Shown here in pieces: positions 15,737-22,638 of a stretch of DNA of 22,829 nucleotides (position 1 is its first letter; every line of letters begins with the position of its first letter). The DNA comes from JAAYJT01 sp037446395 (GTDB lineage: Bacteria; Bacteroidota; Bacteroidia; Bacteroidales; JAAYJT01): NCBI GenBank assembly GCA_037446395.1, contig JBBIIP010000034.1:1-22829 (forward strand), read 5' to 3'. Both the position numbers and the translations under genes were made by a program. Below the pieces are notes generated by a model that saw nothing but the letters and a program-made list of their open reading frames with translations, searched no databases and had not been told where the DNA came from.

Positions 15737-16837
15737 ATGAAATATATAAACTCACAATTGATGCAACCTGAGCCAATGCCCGAATATCAGCTTTATAGCG
15801 CTCCGTCTGAACTATTTGAGGCCATGCTCAACGATATTGCTTCTGCACAAAACTACATATACCTTGAAACCTATAAGTTTGGCAACGATAAAATTGGCAA
15901 TAAGTTCAGAAACGCCCTGACTGCAAAAAGTCTGGAAGGGGTGAGGGTGAAGATTTTGATTGACTCGTGGGGAGCGGGCGTGCCCATCTCATACTTTAGC
16001 GAGATGATAGGTTATGGGGCAGAAGTAAGATATTTCCAGAAAATTGTGCTTGCGTTTGATTTTTTCACCAAAAACCACCGCCGCAACCATCGCAAGCTGT
16101 TAATCATTGATGACAGAATCAGTTATATGGGCTCAGCCAACCTTACAGGTTATTCTCTCGACTGGCGCGAATTGCAGATTCGCATTACCGGCAACATAGC
16201 CCTGAGTTTTAAAAAGATATTTTATCAAAACTATAACCTGTATAACAAATATATTTTCAACAAACTCAACTACCGAAAAGCGATTCATTTAAACGGATTC
16301 GAAATCATCGTGGATATGCCATCGATTTATCGCCAGCGCATTAAAAAGAAATTCGAATTGCTTATTAAAAATGCCAAAAAGAAAATCTGGATTGAAACAC
16401 CTTATTTTATTCCCGGATACAAGCTTAGAAAAGTTTTGATGGATGCCGCCCGACGAGGAGTGGACGTTAAGATACTAATGCCGCAGCACTCCGATGTGAA
16501 GGTGGTGGATATGCTCAGAAACAATTATATGGGTTTATTTTATCGCAACCGGGTGAACCTGATGCTATATACTCCAAATAATCTTCATGCCAAGGCATTG
16601 CTGATTGATGATGAGATTTTTTGCATCACTTCGGCAAATTTCGATTACAGGAGTTTCAGATATCAGCACGAAATTGCACTTCTTGGCCAACATCAAGAAA
16701 TTCTGAGCAGACTGAAAAATCATATGCTGGAGACCCTCCATGGGTGCATACCGTTTGATTATGATTTTTTTAAGAAACGCCCGCTTATCGAAAAGGTTGC
16801 AGAAAAATTATTAGTTCCTTTTCGGCACTTGTTTTAA
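15737..16837 (+). CDS. Phospholipase D-family protein, cardiolipin synthase-like
   Basis: This 366-residue protein has two PLD/HKD halves. HKD motif 1 is HRKLLIIDD (H118, K120, D125), followed by GSANLTG. HKD motif 2 is HAKALLIDD (H284, K286, D291), followed by TSANFDYRSF. Both His residues are intact, so it should be active. The size and the absence of N-terminal membrane helices are like ClsB-type enzymes that join phosphatidylglycerol with another phospholipid to make cardiolipin. Other PLD-family reactions cannot be ruled out. A basic C-terminus and KKK stretches would help it sit on membranes. It follows uvrC by 61 nt with no clear promoter. Its stop TAA interlocks with the stop of the convergent EamA gene. 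Confidence 0.85.
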   Translation: MKYINSQLMQPEPMPEYQLYSAPSELFEAMLNDIASAQNYIYLETYKFGNDKIGNKFRNALTAKSLEGVRVKILIDSWGAGVPISYFSEMIGYGAEVRYFQKIVLAFDFFTKNHRRNHRKLLIIDDRISYMGSANLTGYSLDWRELQIRITGNIALSFKKIFYQNYNLYNKYIFNKLNYRKAIHLNGFEIIVDMPSIYRQRIKKKFELLIKNAKKKIWIETPYFIPGYKLRKVLMDAARRGVDVKILMPQHSDVKVVDMLRNNYMGLFYRNRVNLMLYTPNNLHAKALLIDDEIFCITSANFDYRSFRYQHEIALLGQHQEILSRLKNHMLETLHGCIPFDYDFFKKRPLIEKVAEKLLVPFRHLF

Positions 16838-17742
16838 CGGATTTTCTTTCTTCGGACAAACGTCTTTTTCTGGTTCACCAGATAAACCCCTGCAAAAATC
16901 AATATTGCTGAGGCCATATTATAAAGGGTAATGATGCGGTTAAACCAGAAAAAACCAACTAATCCGGCCATGAGCGGCTGCAGATATATATAATAACCAA
17001 CTGAACTTGCCTTGAGATGTTTGAGGCCGAAAATGGTCAGCAAATATGCAAGCATGGTCGTTATTAACACCACGTAGGCGAGCGATAATAATATCTTAAA
17101 GTCTAAAATTTTTGGGCTCAATTCAAACATGGTGCCTACAGTAAAAGGGAAGGCAGCCATAAACCCGAACAAGAAAACCCATTTCATCACCGTGAGGGGA
17201 TGATACCTTATCATCATTGGCTTGATCAGCACAAGATACATGGCATAGCAGGTGATGCTGCAAAGAATAAGAATGTTGCCGAACAGGCTTCCTTCAAACA
17301 CAAAAGATTCAGCACCAGCAATTGTTAAAAGGACCGCTCCGCAAGTGCCAAGCAAAATTCCGGCAACATTCAGCAAGGAAATCCTTTCGCGAATGATCAA
17401 GGTTGCAAACAAGAGCACCATAATCGGACTGGTTGCCTGCAAAATTGCAGCATCAATTGGATTGGTGAGATTTAATCCCTCGAAAAAAAGAATTTGATTC
17501 ACAGAAACCCCTAAAACGCTGCTGATTGCAATGCGAAAGAGATGTTTTGACCCGACATGCTCTTCTTTTATGGTCTTTGAAAGCAGCCAAAACAATACGG
17601 CAGACAGCGATACCCTGAAAAAAATAATTTGCCTGGGTAAAAGAGGGTCTGGCATCAGATTCTTGGCAATCCAATAATTGGCGCCAAACATGAGGCCGCT
17701 CAAAACCAGCGCAATATGGGCCTTGGTTGTGTTCTTTATCAC
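16834..17742 (-). CDS. EamA/DMT-superfamily transporter
   Basis: This inner-membrane protein of about 302 residues has ten hydrophobic helices in two EamA repeats, the pattern of drug/metabolite exporters such as RhaT- and YdcZ-like permeases. The first repeat begins AHIALVLSGLMFGANYWIAK and the second begins near LFGNILILCSITCYAMYL. A short basic tail (KKTFVRRKKIR) should face the cytosol. The substrate cannot be told. No ATG lies before helix 1. Candidate starts are GTG 17742 (chosen, giving MIKNTTKAHIA), GTG 17757 and TTG 17760; ATG 17691 would remove half of helix 1. A near-consensus -7 (CAACTTTG, minus strand, 17747-17754) sits so close to GTG 17742 that the transcript would be nearly leaderless. 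Confidence 0.85.
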   Translation of the reverse strand: MIKNTTKAHIALVLSGLMFGANYWIAKNLMPDPLLPRQIIFFRVSLSAVLFWLLSKTIKEEHVGSKHLFRIAISSVLGVSVNQILFFEGLNLTNPIDAAILQATSPIMVLLFATLIIRERISLLNVAGILLGTCGAVLLTIAGAESFVFEGSLFGNILILCSITCYAMYLVLIKPMMIRYHPLTVMKWVFLFGFMAAFPFTVGTMFELSPKILDFKILLSLAYVVLITTMLAYLLTIFGLKHLKASSVGYYIYLQPLMAGLVGFFWFNRIITLYNMASAILIFAGVYLVNQKKTFVRRKKIR

Positions 17743-17785
17743 ACAGCAAAGTTGCACCAATTCTAGCTAACTTGTGTTGAAAAAT

Positions 17786-17818
17786 AAAAAATGGATGCCC
17801 CAAAAGCATCCATTTTTT
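17786..17818 (-). terminator. Intrinsic terminator of hsp20
   Basis: ATGGATGC (17791-17798) pairs perfectly with GCATCCAT (17806-17813) across a CCCAAAA loop. The stem is flanked by A and T runs that extend it and give a T tract on both strands. On the minus strand it begins about 20 nt after the hsp20 stop; it could also stop plus-strand transcripts. Confidence 0.88.
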
Positions 17819-17838
17819 CAGGCTGGTCGAAAAAGGGG

Positions 17839-18264
17839 TTATGAAATTGCGATTTGGCGGGTTAGCCTTTCTTTGCTTGTTTCACGCTTTGGCAAAGTCA
17901 GTTTCAGGATGCCATTGGTATAAACCGCAGCAATTTTTTCATGGTCAACACTCTTCGGAAGGCTGAACGAACGCCTGAAAGTGCCATAGCCAAACTCTCT
18001 GCGGGTATAGTTAACGTCTTTGCCTTCAAGTTGGTCCTTGTCGCAGAAAACACTTAACACATTATTTTCCAGTGCAATCTGAATGTCATCTTTGTTAAAT
18101 CCTGCAACGGCAAGTTCAATTTCATAGGCGGCTTGTGTTTCGGCAATGTTCGATGCCGGAACACAATCGCAATTCTTTTGATCAATTTGTTGCGATGCCC
18201 GTGCAAAAAGATTTTCAAACACATCTCCATAGTTGGTGGGATTAGCCCAGCGAATGATTGTCAT
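17839..18264 (-). CDS. Small heat-shock protein, Hsp20/alpha-crystallin family
   Basis: This ATP-independent chaperone (141 residues) holds unfolding proteins during stress and forms oligomers. The alpha-crystallin domain covers about 45-130: AYEIELAVAGFNKDDIQIALENN and the A-x-x-x-x-NGIL motif AAVYTNGILKLTLPK. The C-terminal IxI oligomer motif is visible as IAI (138-140). The short N-terminus includes an unusual CDC (Cys-Asp-Cys). ATG 18264 is chosen because a strong GGAGG lies 8 nt upstream; a start at 18318 would add 18 residues that run through that site. A -7 element at 18307-18314 and paired repeats further upstream suggest controlled expression. A terminator follows. Confidence 0.95.
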   Translation of the reverse strand: MTIIRWANPTNYGDVFENLFARASQQIDQKNCDCVPASNIAETQAAYEIELAVAGFNKDDIQIALENNVLSVFCDKDQLEGKDVNYTRREFGYGTFRRSFSLPKSVDHEKIAAVYTNGILKLTLPKRETSKERLTRQIAIS

Positions 18265-18272
18265 AATGATGT

Positions 18273-18277
18273 CCTCC
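18273..18277 (-). promoter_or_regulatory. Shine-Dalgarno sequence of hsp20
   Basis: GGAGG on the minus strand lies 8 nt before ATG 18264. It decides the start. Strong Shine-Dalgarno sites are rare in Bacteroidota, so this one stands out. Confidence 0.7.
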
Positions 18278-18306
18278 AAAATTTTAGTTTTATTGGGGCA
18301 CCTCAA

Positions 18307-18314
18307 CAAATATA
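18307..18314 (-). promoter_or_regulatory. -7 promoter element of hsp20
   Basis: The minus strand reads TATATTTG, an exact TAnnTTTG match. Transcription would begin near 18300, giving a leader of about 36 nt that contains the GGAGG. No -33 TTTG is seen at the usual distance, which would fit a promoter that needs an activator. Confidence 0.6.
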
Positions 18315-18348
18315 CCATAGCCTGAAGTGCTGACCTGGTGCATCAAAT

Positions 18349-18394
18349 TGCGCCATATTGGCACAATCTTTTTCTAGAGTGCGCCAATATGGCA
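18349..18394. repeat. Two operator-like repeats 31 bp apart in the hsp20/flippase divergent region
   Basis: Copy 1 (18349-18363) and copy 2 (18380-18394) share TGCGCCA-N3-TGGCA; only the 3-base centre differs (TAT and ATA). Each copy is itself a near-dyad, GCCA-N3-TGGC, and copy 1 extends to TTG...CAA. The start-to-start distance of 31 bp is about three helical turns, so two protein dimers could bind the same face. The sites lie at about -56 and -87 from the predicted hsp20 start. It is not the CIRCE element of HrcA. Confidence 0.6.
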
Positions 18395-18463
18395 GAAAAA
18401 CAAAAATGGCTGCTGTTTCCTTTTTTGGTGGAACAAATATTTAATAACCTGGCTTCTTTTTGC

Positions 18464-18471
18464 GACTTTTG
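18464..18471 (+). promoter_or_regulatory. Possible -7 element of the flippase-like gene
   Basis: GACTTTTG differs from TAnnTTTG only at the first base. It would start transcription near 18478, leaving about 28 nt before ATG 18506. Tentative. Confidence 0.3.
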
Positions 18472-18505
18472 CATTCCAATAACTACATATTTCTATCCAG
18501 ACGCA

Positions 18506-19582
18506 ATGGTCATTAAACATCGGCAGCTTCTTCGTTTTTTTTCCTTCAGGCGAATTGCTATTCCGGTTTTTATTGGATTGGCCGTGGCCACCTGGCTTTT
18601 AATTCGCGATTTCGATAAGGATCAGTTTTCGAACATACAATGGGCACAATATCCCTTGCTATGGTTTGGGTTGGTATTGATATTAGTGGCGTTGAGGGCA
18701 TTGGCTTATATGTACCGAATTTGGCTGCTCACCGAAGGAGAACTGAACTGGCGCCGCAGCTTCCAGGTGATTACTCTCTGGGAGTTTGCTTCTGCAATCA
18801 CACCTTCGGTTGTTGGGGGCACTGCCATTGCCCTGTTTATTGTGAGAAAAGAAGGGGTCAGCATGGGCCGTACGACCGCAGTTGTGATGACCACCGCTTT
18901 GCTCGATGAGTTGTTCTATATTGTGATGGTACCCCTGATGATCGTGTTTGCAGGCACCACAAATGTTTTTATGGATGAGCCGAGTTTTGCGGTATTAGGA
19001 ATTAAGTTCAGCAGTTTTGGAATATTTATCGCCGGATATGCCTTCATTGCCATACTCATCAGCATCATTTCGTTTGGTATTTTCATCAATCCGCAGGGGC
19101 TAAAATTATTTCTGATCAGGATTTTTAAAATTCGTTTTTTAAGAAAATGGCAATCAGCTGCTGCACAAACAGGGGACGAAATTATCACAACGGCTTCAGA
19201 AATGAGGAATAAAACGATTTGGTATTGGGCCAAGGCATTTCTTGCCACTGTCGTTACCTGGGCGGCCAGATTTGGGGTCGTAAATGTGTTGATATTGGCT
19301 TTTACCTCGATGGGTGATCACTTCCTCATTTTTGCACGTCAGCTTGTAATGTGGGTCATCCTGCTTATCAGCCCAACACCCGGAAGCAGTGGGGTTGCTG
19401 AATATTTTTTCCCGATTTTCTTTGGCGAATTTACCGGCCCCAAGCTCAGTACTCCAATTGCTATCCTGTGGCGGTTAATCAGTTATTATCCTTATATCTT
19501 CCTTGGAGTGATTGTGCTTCCTCATTGGATACGCAGGGTTTTTTTCGGGCGGCGGCGCAGCATTCGCTTCCGCAAGCATTAA
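18506..19582 (+). CDS. Flippase-like integral membrane protein (lysylphosphatidylglycerol synthase TM-domain family)
   Basis: This 358-residue protein has about eight hydrophobic helices and a basic C-terminus (RRVFFGRRRSIRFRKH). Family hallmarks are the ITPSVVGGTAIALFIVRKEGVSMGRTTA segment and SPTPGSSGVAEYFF near the end, matching the UPF0104/MprF-type membrane domain without the aminoacyl-transferase half. It is probably a lipid or polyprenyl-lipid flippase; the cargo is unknown. The start at ATG 18506 gives a short basic N-terminus (MVIKHRQLLRFFSFRR) before helix 1. The frame stays open upstream to 18338, but that stretch covers the operator-like repeats and a possible promoter, so I leave it out. 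The stop at 19580-19582 abuts the stop of convergent glnA. Confidence 0.85.
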   Translation: MVIKHRQLLRFFSFRRIAIPVFIGLAVATWLLIRDFDKDQFSNIQWAQYPLLWFGLVLILVALRALAYMYRIWLLTEGELNWRRSFQVITLWEFASAITPSVVGGTAIALFIVRKEGVSMGRTTAVVMTTALLDELFYIVMVPLMIVFAGTTNVFMDEPSFAVLGIKFSSFGIFIAGYAFIAILISIISFGIFINPQGLKLFLIRIFKIRFLRKWQSAAAQTGDEIITTASEMRNKTIWYWAKAFLATVVTWAARFGVVNVLILAFTSMGDHFLIFARQLVMWVILLISPTPGSSGVAEYFFPIFFGEFTGPKLSTPIAILWRLISYYPYIFLGVIVLPHWIRRVFFGRRRSIRFRKH

Positions 19583-21091
19583 TCAACCGCAATGGAAATA
19601 TTCTTCAACCAGCTTGAGAATTTGCTGATCATCTCCCTGTAGGCTAGGTCGCAGGTTTTTGTCATTGAAACTTCTGAGCGCCTGAATGGTTCCATTGATC
19701 AATCTTTCAGGAAAAACTCCATACCGGAGGTAATGCTCTTTCTGCGCCTCAAGTTTTTCGGCCGATTCCCAACACGACATCGGAAGTTGTTTCAAATTGG
19801 CAATTTTATCTTTATGTTCTGAGTGAAAAATATTTACATCCACATACATATCTTCCGCAATTTTCAAGGCGTCGGGCATTTCGAGGCCATGGCGTGCGGC
19901 CACAACCAATCCGGCAATGGTATGATAAATATCCGCCGACCCATCAGGGCATCTGAATTCAACAGTTTGTGCATCAGTAAGGTCGAGTTCATGGATTGGC
20001 TCATTCGGATTGGCATCGTTTATCATGTTGTATTTTCTTGTCCAACCAAGCGGAACCCGCACCAACACCGAACGATTGCGGTCGCCCCAACAAATATTGG
20101 TTGGCGCTTCCTGGTGGGGAACCAGCCTGAAATATGAGGTGGGGTTTGTATTACCAAAAGCAGTCAGCGATGGGGCAAGGTCGAGATATCCTGCAATGGC
20201 TTTGCGGGCATGTTCGCTCAGTACTCCGTTTTCGAGCATCATGTTCTTGCCGTCTTTGACCAATTTGGTGTGAAAATGCAAGCCGCTGCCTGCCTTGCCG
20301 GTGGTTATTTTGGGCGCAAAAGTAATTGTAACACCATATTTATAGGCCAATGTGCGCAAAATCCATTTGGCAATTACCAATTGATCCGCAGCATCTTCTG
20401 CAATTACCGGGTGAAACTCTATTTCATTTTGTTCATATTCAAGGTCGTCAATCACAAAATTACCCACTTCAGAATGGCTATATTTCATTATTCCTCCTGC
20501 CTGGGCAATGGCCATCATTGCTTCGGTTCTGAACTGTTCCCATTTAATAAATGGGGTGGATTCGTGATATCCCCGCTGATCGGTCGCCTTAAAAAGATCT
20601 TCTCGCGGGCTGATGACATAATACTCCAACTCGCCCATTACATGAAACTCAAATCCGGTACGGGTTTTGAGAACCTGATGCGCTTTTCGTAGCACCTGCT
20701 CCGGCGCACCCGTCATGGGTTCTCCATCTTTCGTGTAATAGGAACAAAGAATATCGAGGGTGGGGATTTCATTGAAAGGGTTTAAAAAAGCCGTACGATA
20801 CCGGGGCACCACATACAAATCACTCGATCCGGCCTCAATATGCCTGAAAAGGCTGGAGCCATCAACCCGTTCTCCTTGCGAAAGAATTGTTTCGAGATGC
20901 CTTAGGTTATTGATCGAAAAATTTAAGGTTTTGAGCCTTCCGTCAGCTCCAACATAACGATAGTTAATCATTTGTATGCCTTGGGATTCGACATATTTTA
21001 CCAGGTCGGCTTTAGTAAAATCCCGGGCAGGTTTGTTAAGAAATTGAACAAGAGGGCTTGGGTTGAGCGTGATGCCGTGATTCATATTCAT
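19583..21091 (-). CDS. glnA: Glutamine synthetase, type I-like
   Basis: This cytosolic enzyme makes glutamine from glutamate, ammonia and ATP. At 502 residues it is somewhat longer than E. coli GlnA (469). Metal ligands and active-site motifs are E154 and E156 (GELEYYV), QNEIEFHP (about 221-228), H272 (GSGLHFH), R340 and R345 (NRSVLVRVP), and E378 with R380 (VEFRCPD). The region after the active site reads DVNIFHSEHKDK (418-429) where adenylylated enzymes have NLYDLP, so the target Tyr is missing and control by GlnE is unlikely. It is clearly not the much longer (about 700-residue) type III enzyme also found in this phylum. ATG 21091 is used; ATG 21085 is close behind. A -7 element lies upstream. 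Confidence 0.92.
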   Translation of the reverse strand: MNMNHGITLNPSPLVQFLNKPARDFTKADLVKYVESQGIQMINYRYVGADGRLKTLNFSINNLRHLETILSQGERVDGSSLFRHIEAGSSDLYVVPRYRTAFLNPFNEIPTLDILCSYYTKDGEPMTGAPEQVLRKAHQVLKTRTGFEFHVMGELEYYVISPREDLFKATDQRGYHESTPFIKWEQFRTEAMMAIAQAGGIMKYSHSEVGNFVIDDLEYEQNEIEFHPVIAEDAADQLVIAKWILRTLAYKYGVTITFAPKITTGKAGSGLHFHTKLVKDGKNMMLENGVLSEHARKAIAGYLDLAPSLTAFGNTNPTSYFRLVPHQEAPTNICWGDRNRSVLVRVPLGWTRKYNMINDANPNEPIHELDLTDAQTVEFRCPDGSADIYHTIAGLVVAARHGLEMPDALKIAEDMYVDVNIFHSEHKDKIANLKQLPMSCWESAEKLEAQKEHYLRYGVFPERLINGTIQALRSFNDKNLRPSLQGDDQQILKLVEEYFHCG

Positions 21092-21142
21092 TTTAAAAGG
21101 CTAATGATGAGAAGGTTAAGTATTTTTGTGCAGAAAGGGAGG

Positions 21143-21150
21143 CAAATTTA
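21143..21150 (-). promoter_or_regulatory. -7 promoter element of glnA
   Basis: The minus strand reads TAAATTTG, an exact TAnnTTTG match, followed by GCC. The leader would be about 45 nt. The same 8-mer serves meaB. Confidence 0.55.
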
Positions 21151-21182
21151 CTATTAATTTTTGATGTGATGAGTGGCGGGGT

Positions 21183-21211
21183 ATAAAACAAACGCTTCTA
21201 AAAATAAAGCG
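21183..21211 (-). terminator. Weak candidate terminator of meaB
   Basis: On the minus strand CGCTT (21207-21211) pairs with AAGCG (21193-21197) across a 9-nt AT-rich loop, then TTTGTTTTAT follows. It begins 9 nt after the meaB stop. The stem has only 5 bp. Confidence 0.4.
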
Positions 21212-21220
21212 AATATTGCA

Positions 21221-22333
21221 TTATTGCCTTTCATCAATATCGCCAAAATATGCATCAATCAGCTGTTCGGCGGCAATATAGGCACTAATTTTTTGGTTGC
21301 TCAACCCTTCTTCAATGGCTGCGATCTTTTTCTGGACTTTCTTGCTGTTTTTGAAACGCTGCATCAAAACATCTTCAATCATATTCATCATGATTTTCTT
21401 GTCTTGCTCGGTTCTGCGCTGCTGAAAGTATCCGTTGTTTTTAGTGTGATTTATATAATCGAGAACCAAACTCCACACTTCTGTAATACCAAAACCACTG
21501 ATGGCTGAGCAAATTTCAGTCTTAGGATTCCATCCCGATCTACTTGGCGGAAAATAATGCAGAGCATTTGCCAATTGTGATTTTGCAGCCAACGCCTTTT
21601 GCACGTTCTCTCCTTCGGCTTTGTTGATCACGATGGTATCGGCCATTTCCATAATCCCTCTCTTAATTCCCTGCAGTTCATCGCCGGCTCCTGCGAGCAT
21701 CAGGAGTAAAAAGAAATCAACCATATCATGTACTGTAGTTTCTGACTGTCCCACGCCGACCGTTTCAACAAAAACCACATCATGCCCGGCTGCTTCGCAA
21801 AGAATAATCGTCTCGCGGGTTTTACGCGCCACCCCTCCAAGTGTTCCGGATGAGGGTGAGGGCCGAATAAAAGCATTCGGGTTAACCGATAACTCTTCCA
21901 TACGGGTTTTATCGCCCAGAATACTTCCTTTGCTTCTTCGGCTGCTTGGGTCAATGGCAAGCACTGCCAATTTGTGCCCACGTTTGATCAGCATCATCCC
22001 CAGGGCTTCGATAAAAGTACTCTTTCCAACACCTGGTATGCCCGTAATACCAATCCTTATGCTGTTGCCAGCAAATGGGAGGCATTTTTCAATGATCCGT
22101 TGTGCCATCTGCTGATGAGCTGGCAAAGTGCTCTCAATCAATGTGATTGCTTTTCCCAATGAGGTGCGGTTGCCCTGGAGTATACCATTAAAATACTCAT
22201 CTTCGCTTATAAATTTTCTTTTTTGATGTTTCAGGTGTCGGGCTGCATCAGGATTTAATACCGGCGGTTGCTCGATGCCCGGATTCACAATCATGGCAGA
22301 CTTGCTTTTCTTTTTTTCTTGATTCATCTTCAT
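21221..22333 (-). CDS. meaB: Methylmalonyl-CoA mutase-associated GTPase MeaB (ArgK family)
   Basis: MeaB is a G-protein chaperone that protects and reloads B12-dependent methylmalonyl-CoA mutase. The 370-residue protein has an N-terminal helical region, then the G domain: Walker A GIPGVGKS (98-105), IDPSSRRSKGSILGDKTRM (switch region), VETVGVGQSE (G3 area) and the G4 motif NKAE (237-240). G4 is normally NKxD; the Asp-to-Glu change at E240 is conservative but worth noting. The C-terminal helices (about 290-370) fit the dimerisation arm. Mutase genes are not adjacent, but the acyl-CoA carboxylase operon at 3057-6639 belongs to the same pathway. The -7 element at 22347-22354 leaves a leader of only a few bases before ATG 22333. 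Confidence 0.94.
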   Translation of the reverse strand: MKMNQEKKKSKSAMIVNPGIEQPPVLNPDAARHLKHQKRKFISEDEYFNGILQGNRTSLGKAITLIESTLPAHQQMAQRIIEKCLPFAGNSIRIGITGIPGVGKSTFIEALGMMLIKRGHKLAVLAIDPSSRRSKGSILGDKTRMEELSVNPNAFIRPSPSSGTLGGVARKTRETIILCEAAGHDVVFVETVGVGQSETTVHDMVDFFLLLMLAGAGDELQGIKRGIMEMADTIVINKAEGENVQKALAAKSQLANALHYFPPSRSGWNPKTEICSAISGFGITEVWSLVLDYINHTKNNGYFQQRRTEQDKKIMMNMIEDVLMQRFKNSKKVQKKIAAIEEGLSNQKISAYIAAEQLIDAYFGDIDERQ

Positions 22334-22346
22334 GGTGCTGATTTAG

Positions 22347-22354
22347 CAAATTTA
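22347..22354 (-). promoter_or_regulatory. -7 promoter element of meaB
   Basis: The minus strand reads TAAATTTG, an exact TAnnTTTG match and identical to the glnA element. TTTC (minus strand, 22378 to 22375) lies 20 nt upstream as a near -33. Transcription would start within about 7 nt of the ATG. Confidence 0.55.
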
Positions 22355-22426
22355 AGCATCATTTTGAGTCCGCCGAAATATTGGTTTTAAGTATTTTAGA
22401 GGAACTGGACAAAAACAAAGTTTTTA

Positions 22427-22434
22427 TACCTTTG
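22427..22434 (+). promoter_or_regulatory. Promoter of the tRNA cluster
   Basis: TACCTTTG is an exact TAnnTTTG match followed by CA, the form common before tRNA genes in this phylum. CTGGACA at 22405-22411 is a possible -33 region. Transcription should start near 22440 and read through all three tRNAs. Confidence 0.65.
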
Positions 22435-22440
22435 CAACCC

Positions 22441-22545
22441 CTAAAACGGGTAACCCTCCATTGCTCATTCTGATAGCATTCGGAAGGTGGGGCATCCAAT
22501 ATTTAGTGGGGAAGGGCAATGGCTCGTTATTTGAAAATTCTTAAT
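22441..22545 (+). other. Transcribed leader of the tRNA operon with inverted repeat
   Basis: About 105 nt lie between the predicted start and tRNA-Lys. CCATTGC (22458-22464) and GCAATGG (22516-22522) can pair as a 7-bp stem enclosing a G-rich stretch. No gene or known small RNA is recognised. It may be a processing leader. Confidence 0.4.
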
Positions 22546-22618
22546 CTCTCCGTAGCTCAGCTGGTAGAGCAGATGACTCTTAATCATCGGGCCGAAGGTT
22601 CGAGTCCTTCCGGGGAGA
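22546..22618 (+). tRNA. tRNA-Lys (anticodon CUU)
   Basis: The 73-nt cloverleaf is complete. The acceptor CTCTCCG pairs with CGGGGAG with one G-T pair. The anticodon stem GATGA/TCATC encloses loop CTCTTAA, giving anticodon CTT. The T arm is GAAGG-TTCGAGT-CCTTC. The discriminator base is A, and CCA is not encoded. It reads AAG codons. Confidence 0.97.
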
Positions 22619-22638
22619 CACTAAAAATCGAGGAGAGA

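Noticed and set aside
18331..18373. Possible sigma-54 promoter in the hsp20/flippase gap (TGG...GC, TGGCAC).
   Set aside because: The GG-to-GC spacing is 11 instead of 10 in one candidate, and the exact TGGCAC has no GC in the -12 position. The TGGCA pieces are better explained by the paired repeat.
18338..18505. N-terminal extension of the flippase-like protein by up to 56 residues.
   Set aside because: The stretch holds the operator-like repeats and a possible -7 element, and the added residues have no family character. ATG 18506 gives a typical start.
21621..22115. Plus-strand open frame of 164 codons inside meaB, rich in Ser, Pro and Ile.
   Set aside because: It is opposite the conserved G domain of MeaB and has low-complexity composition without a family signature.
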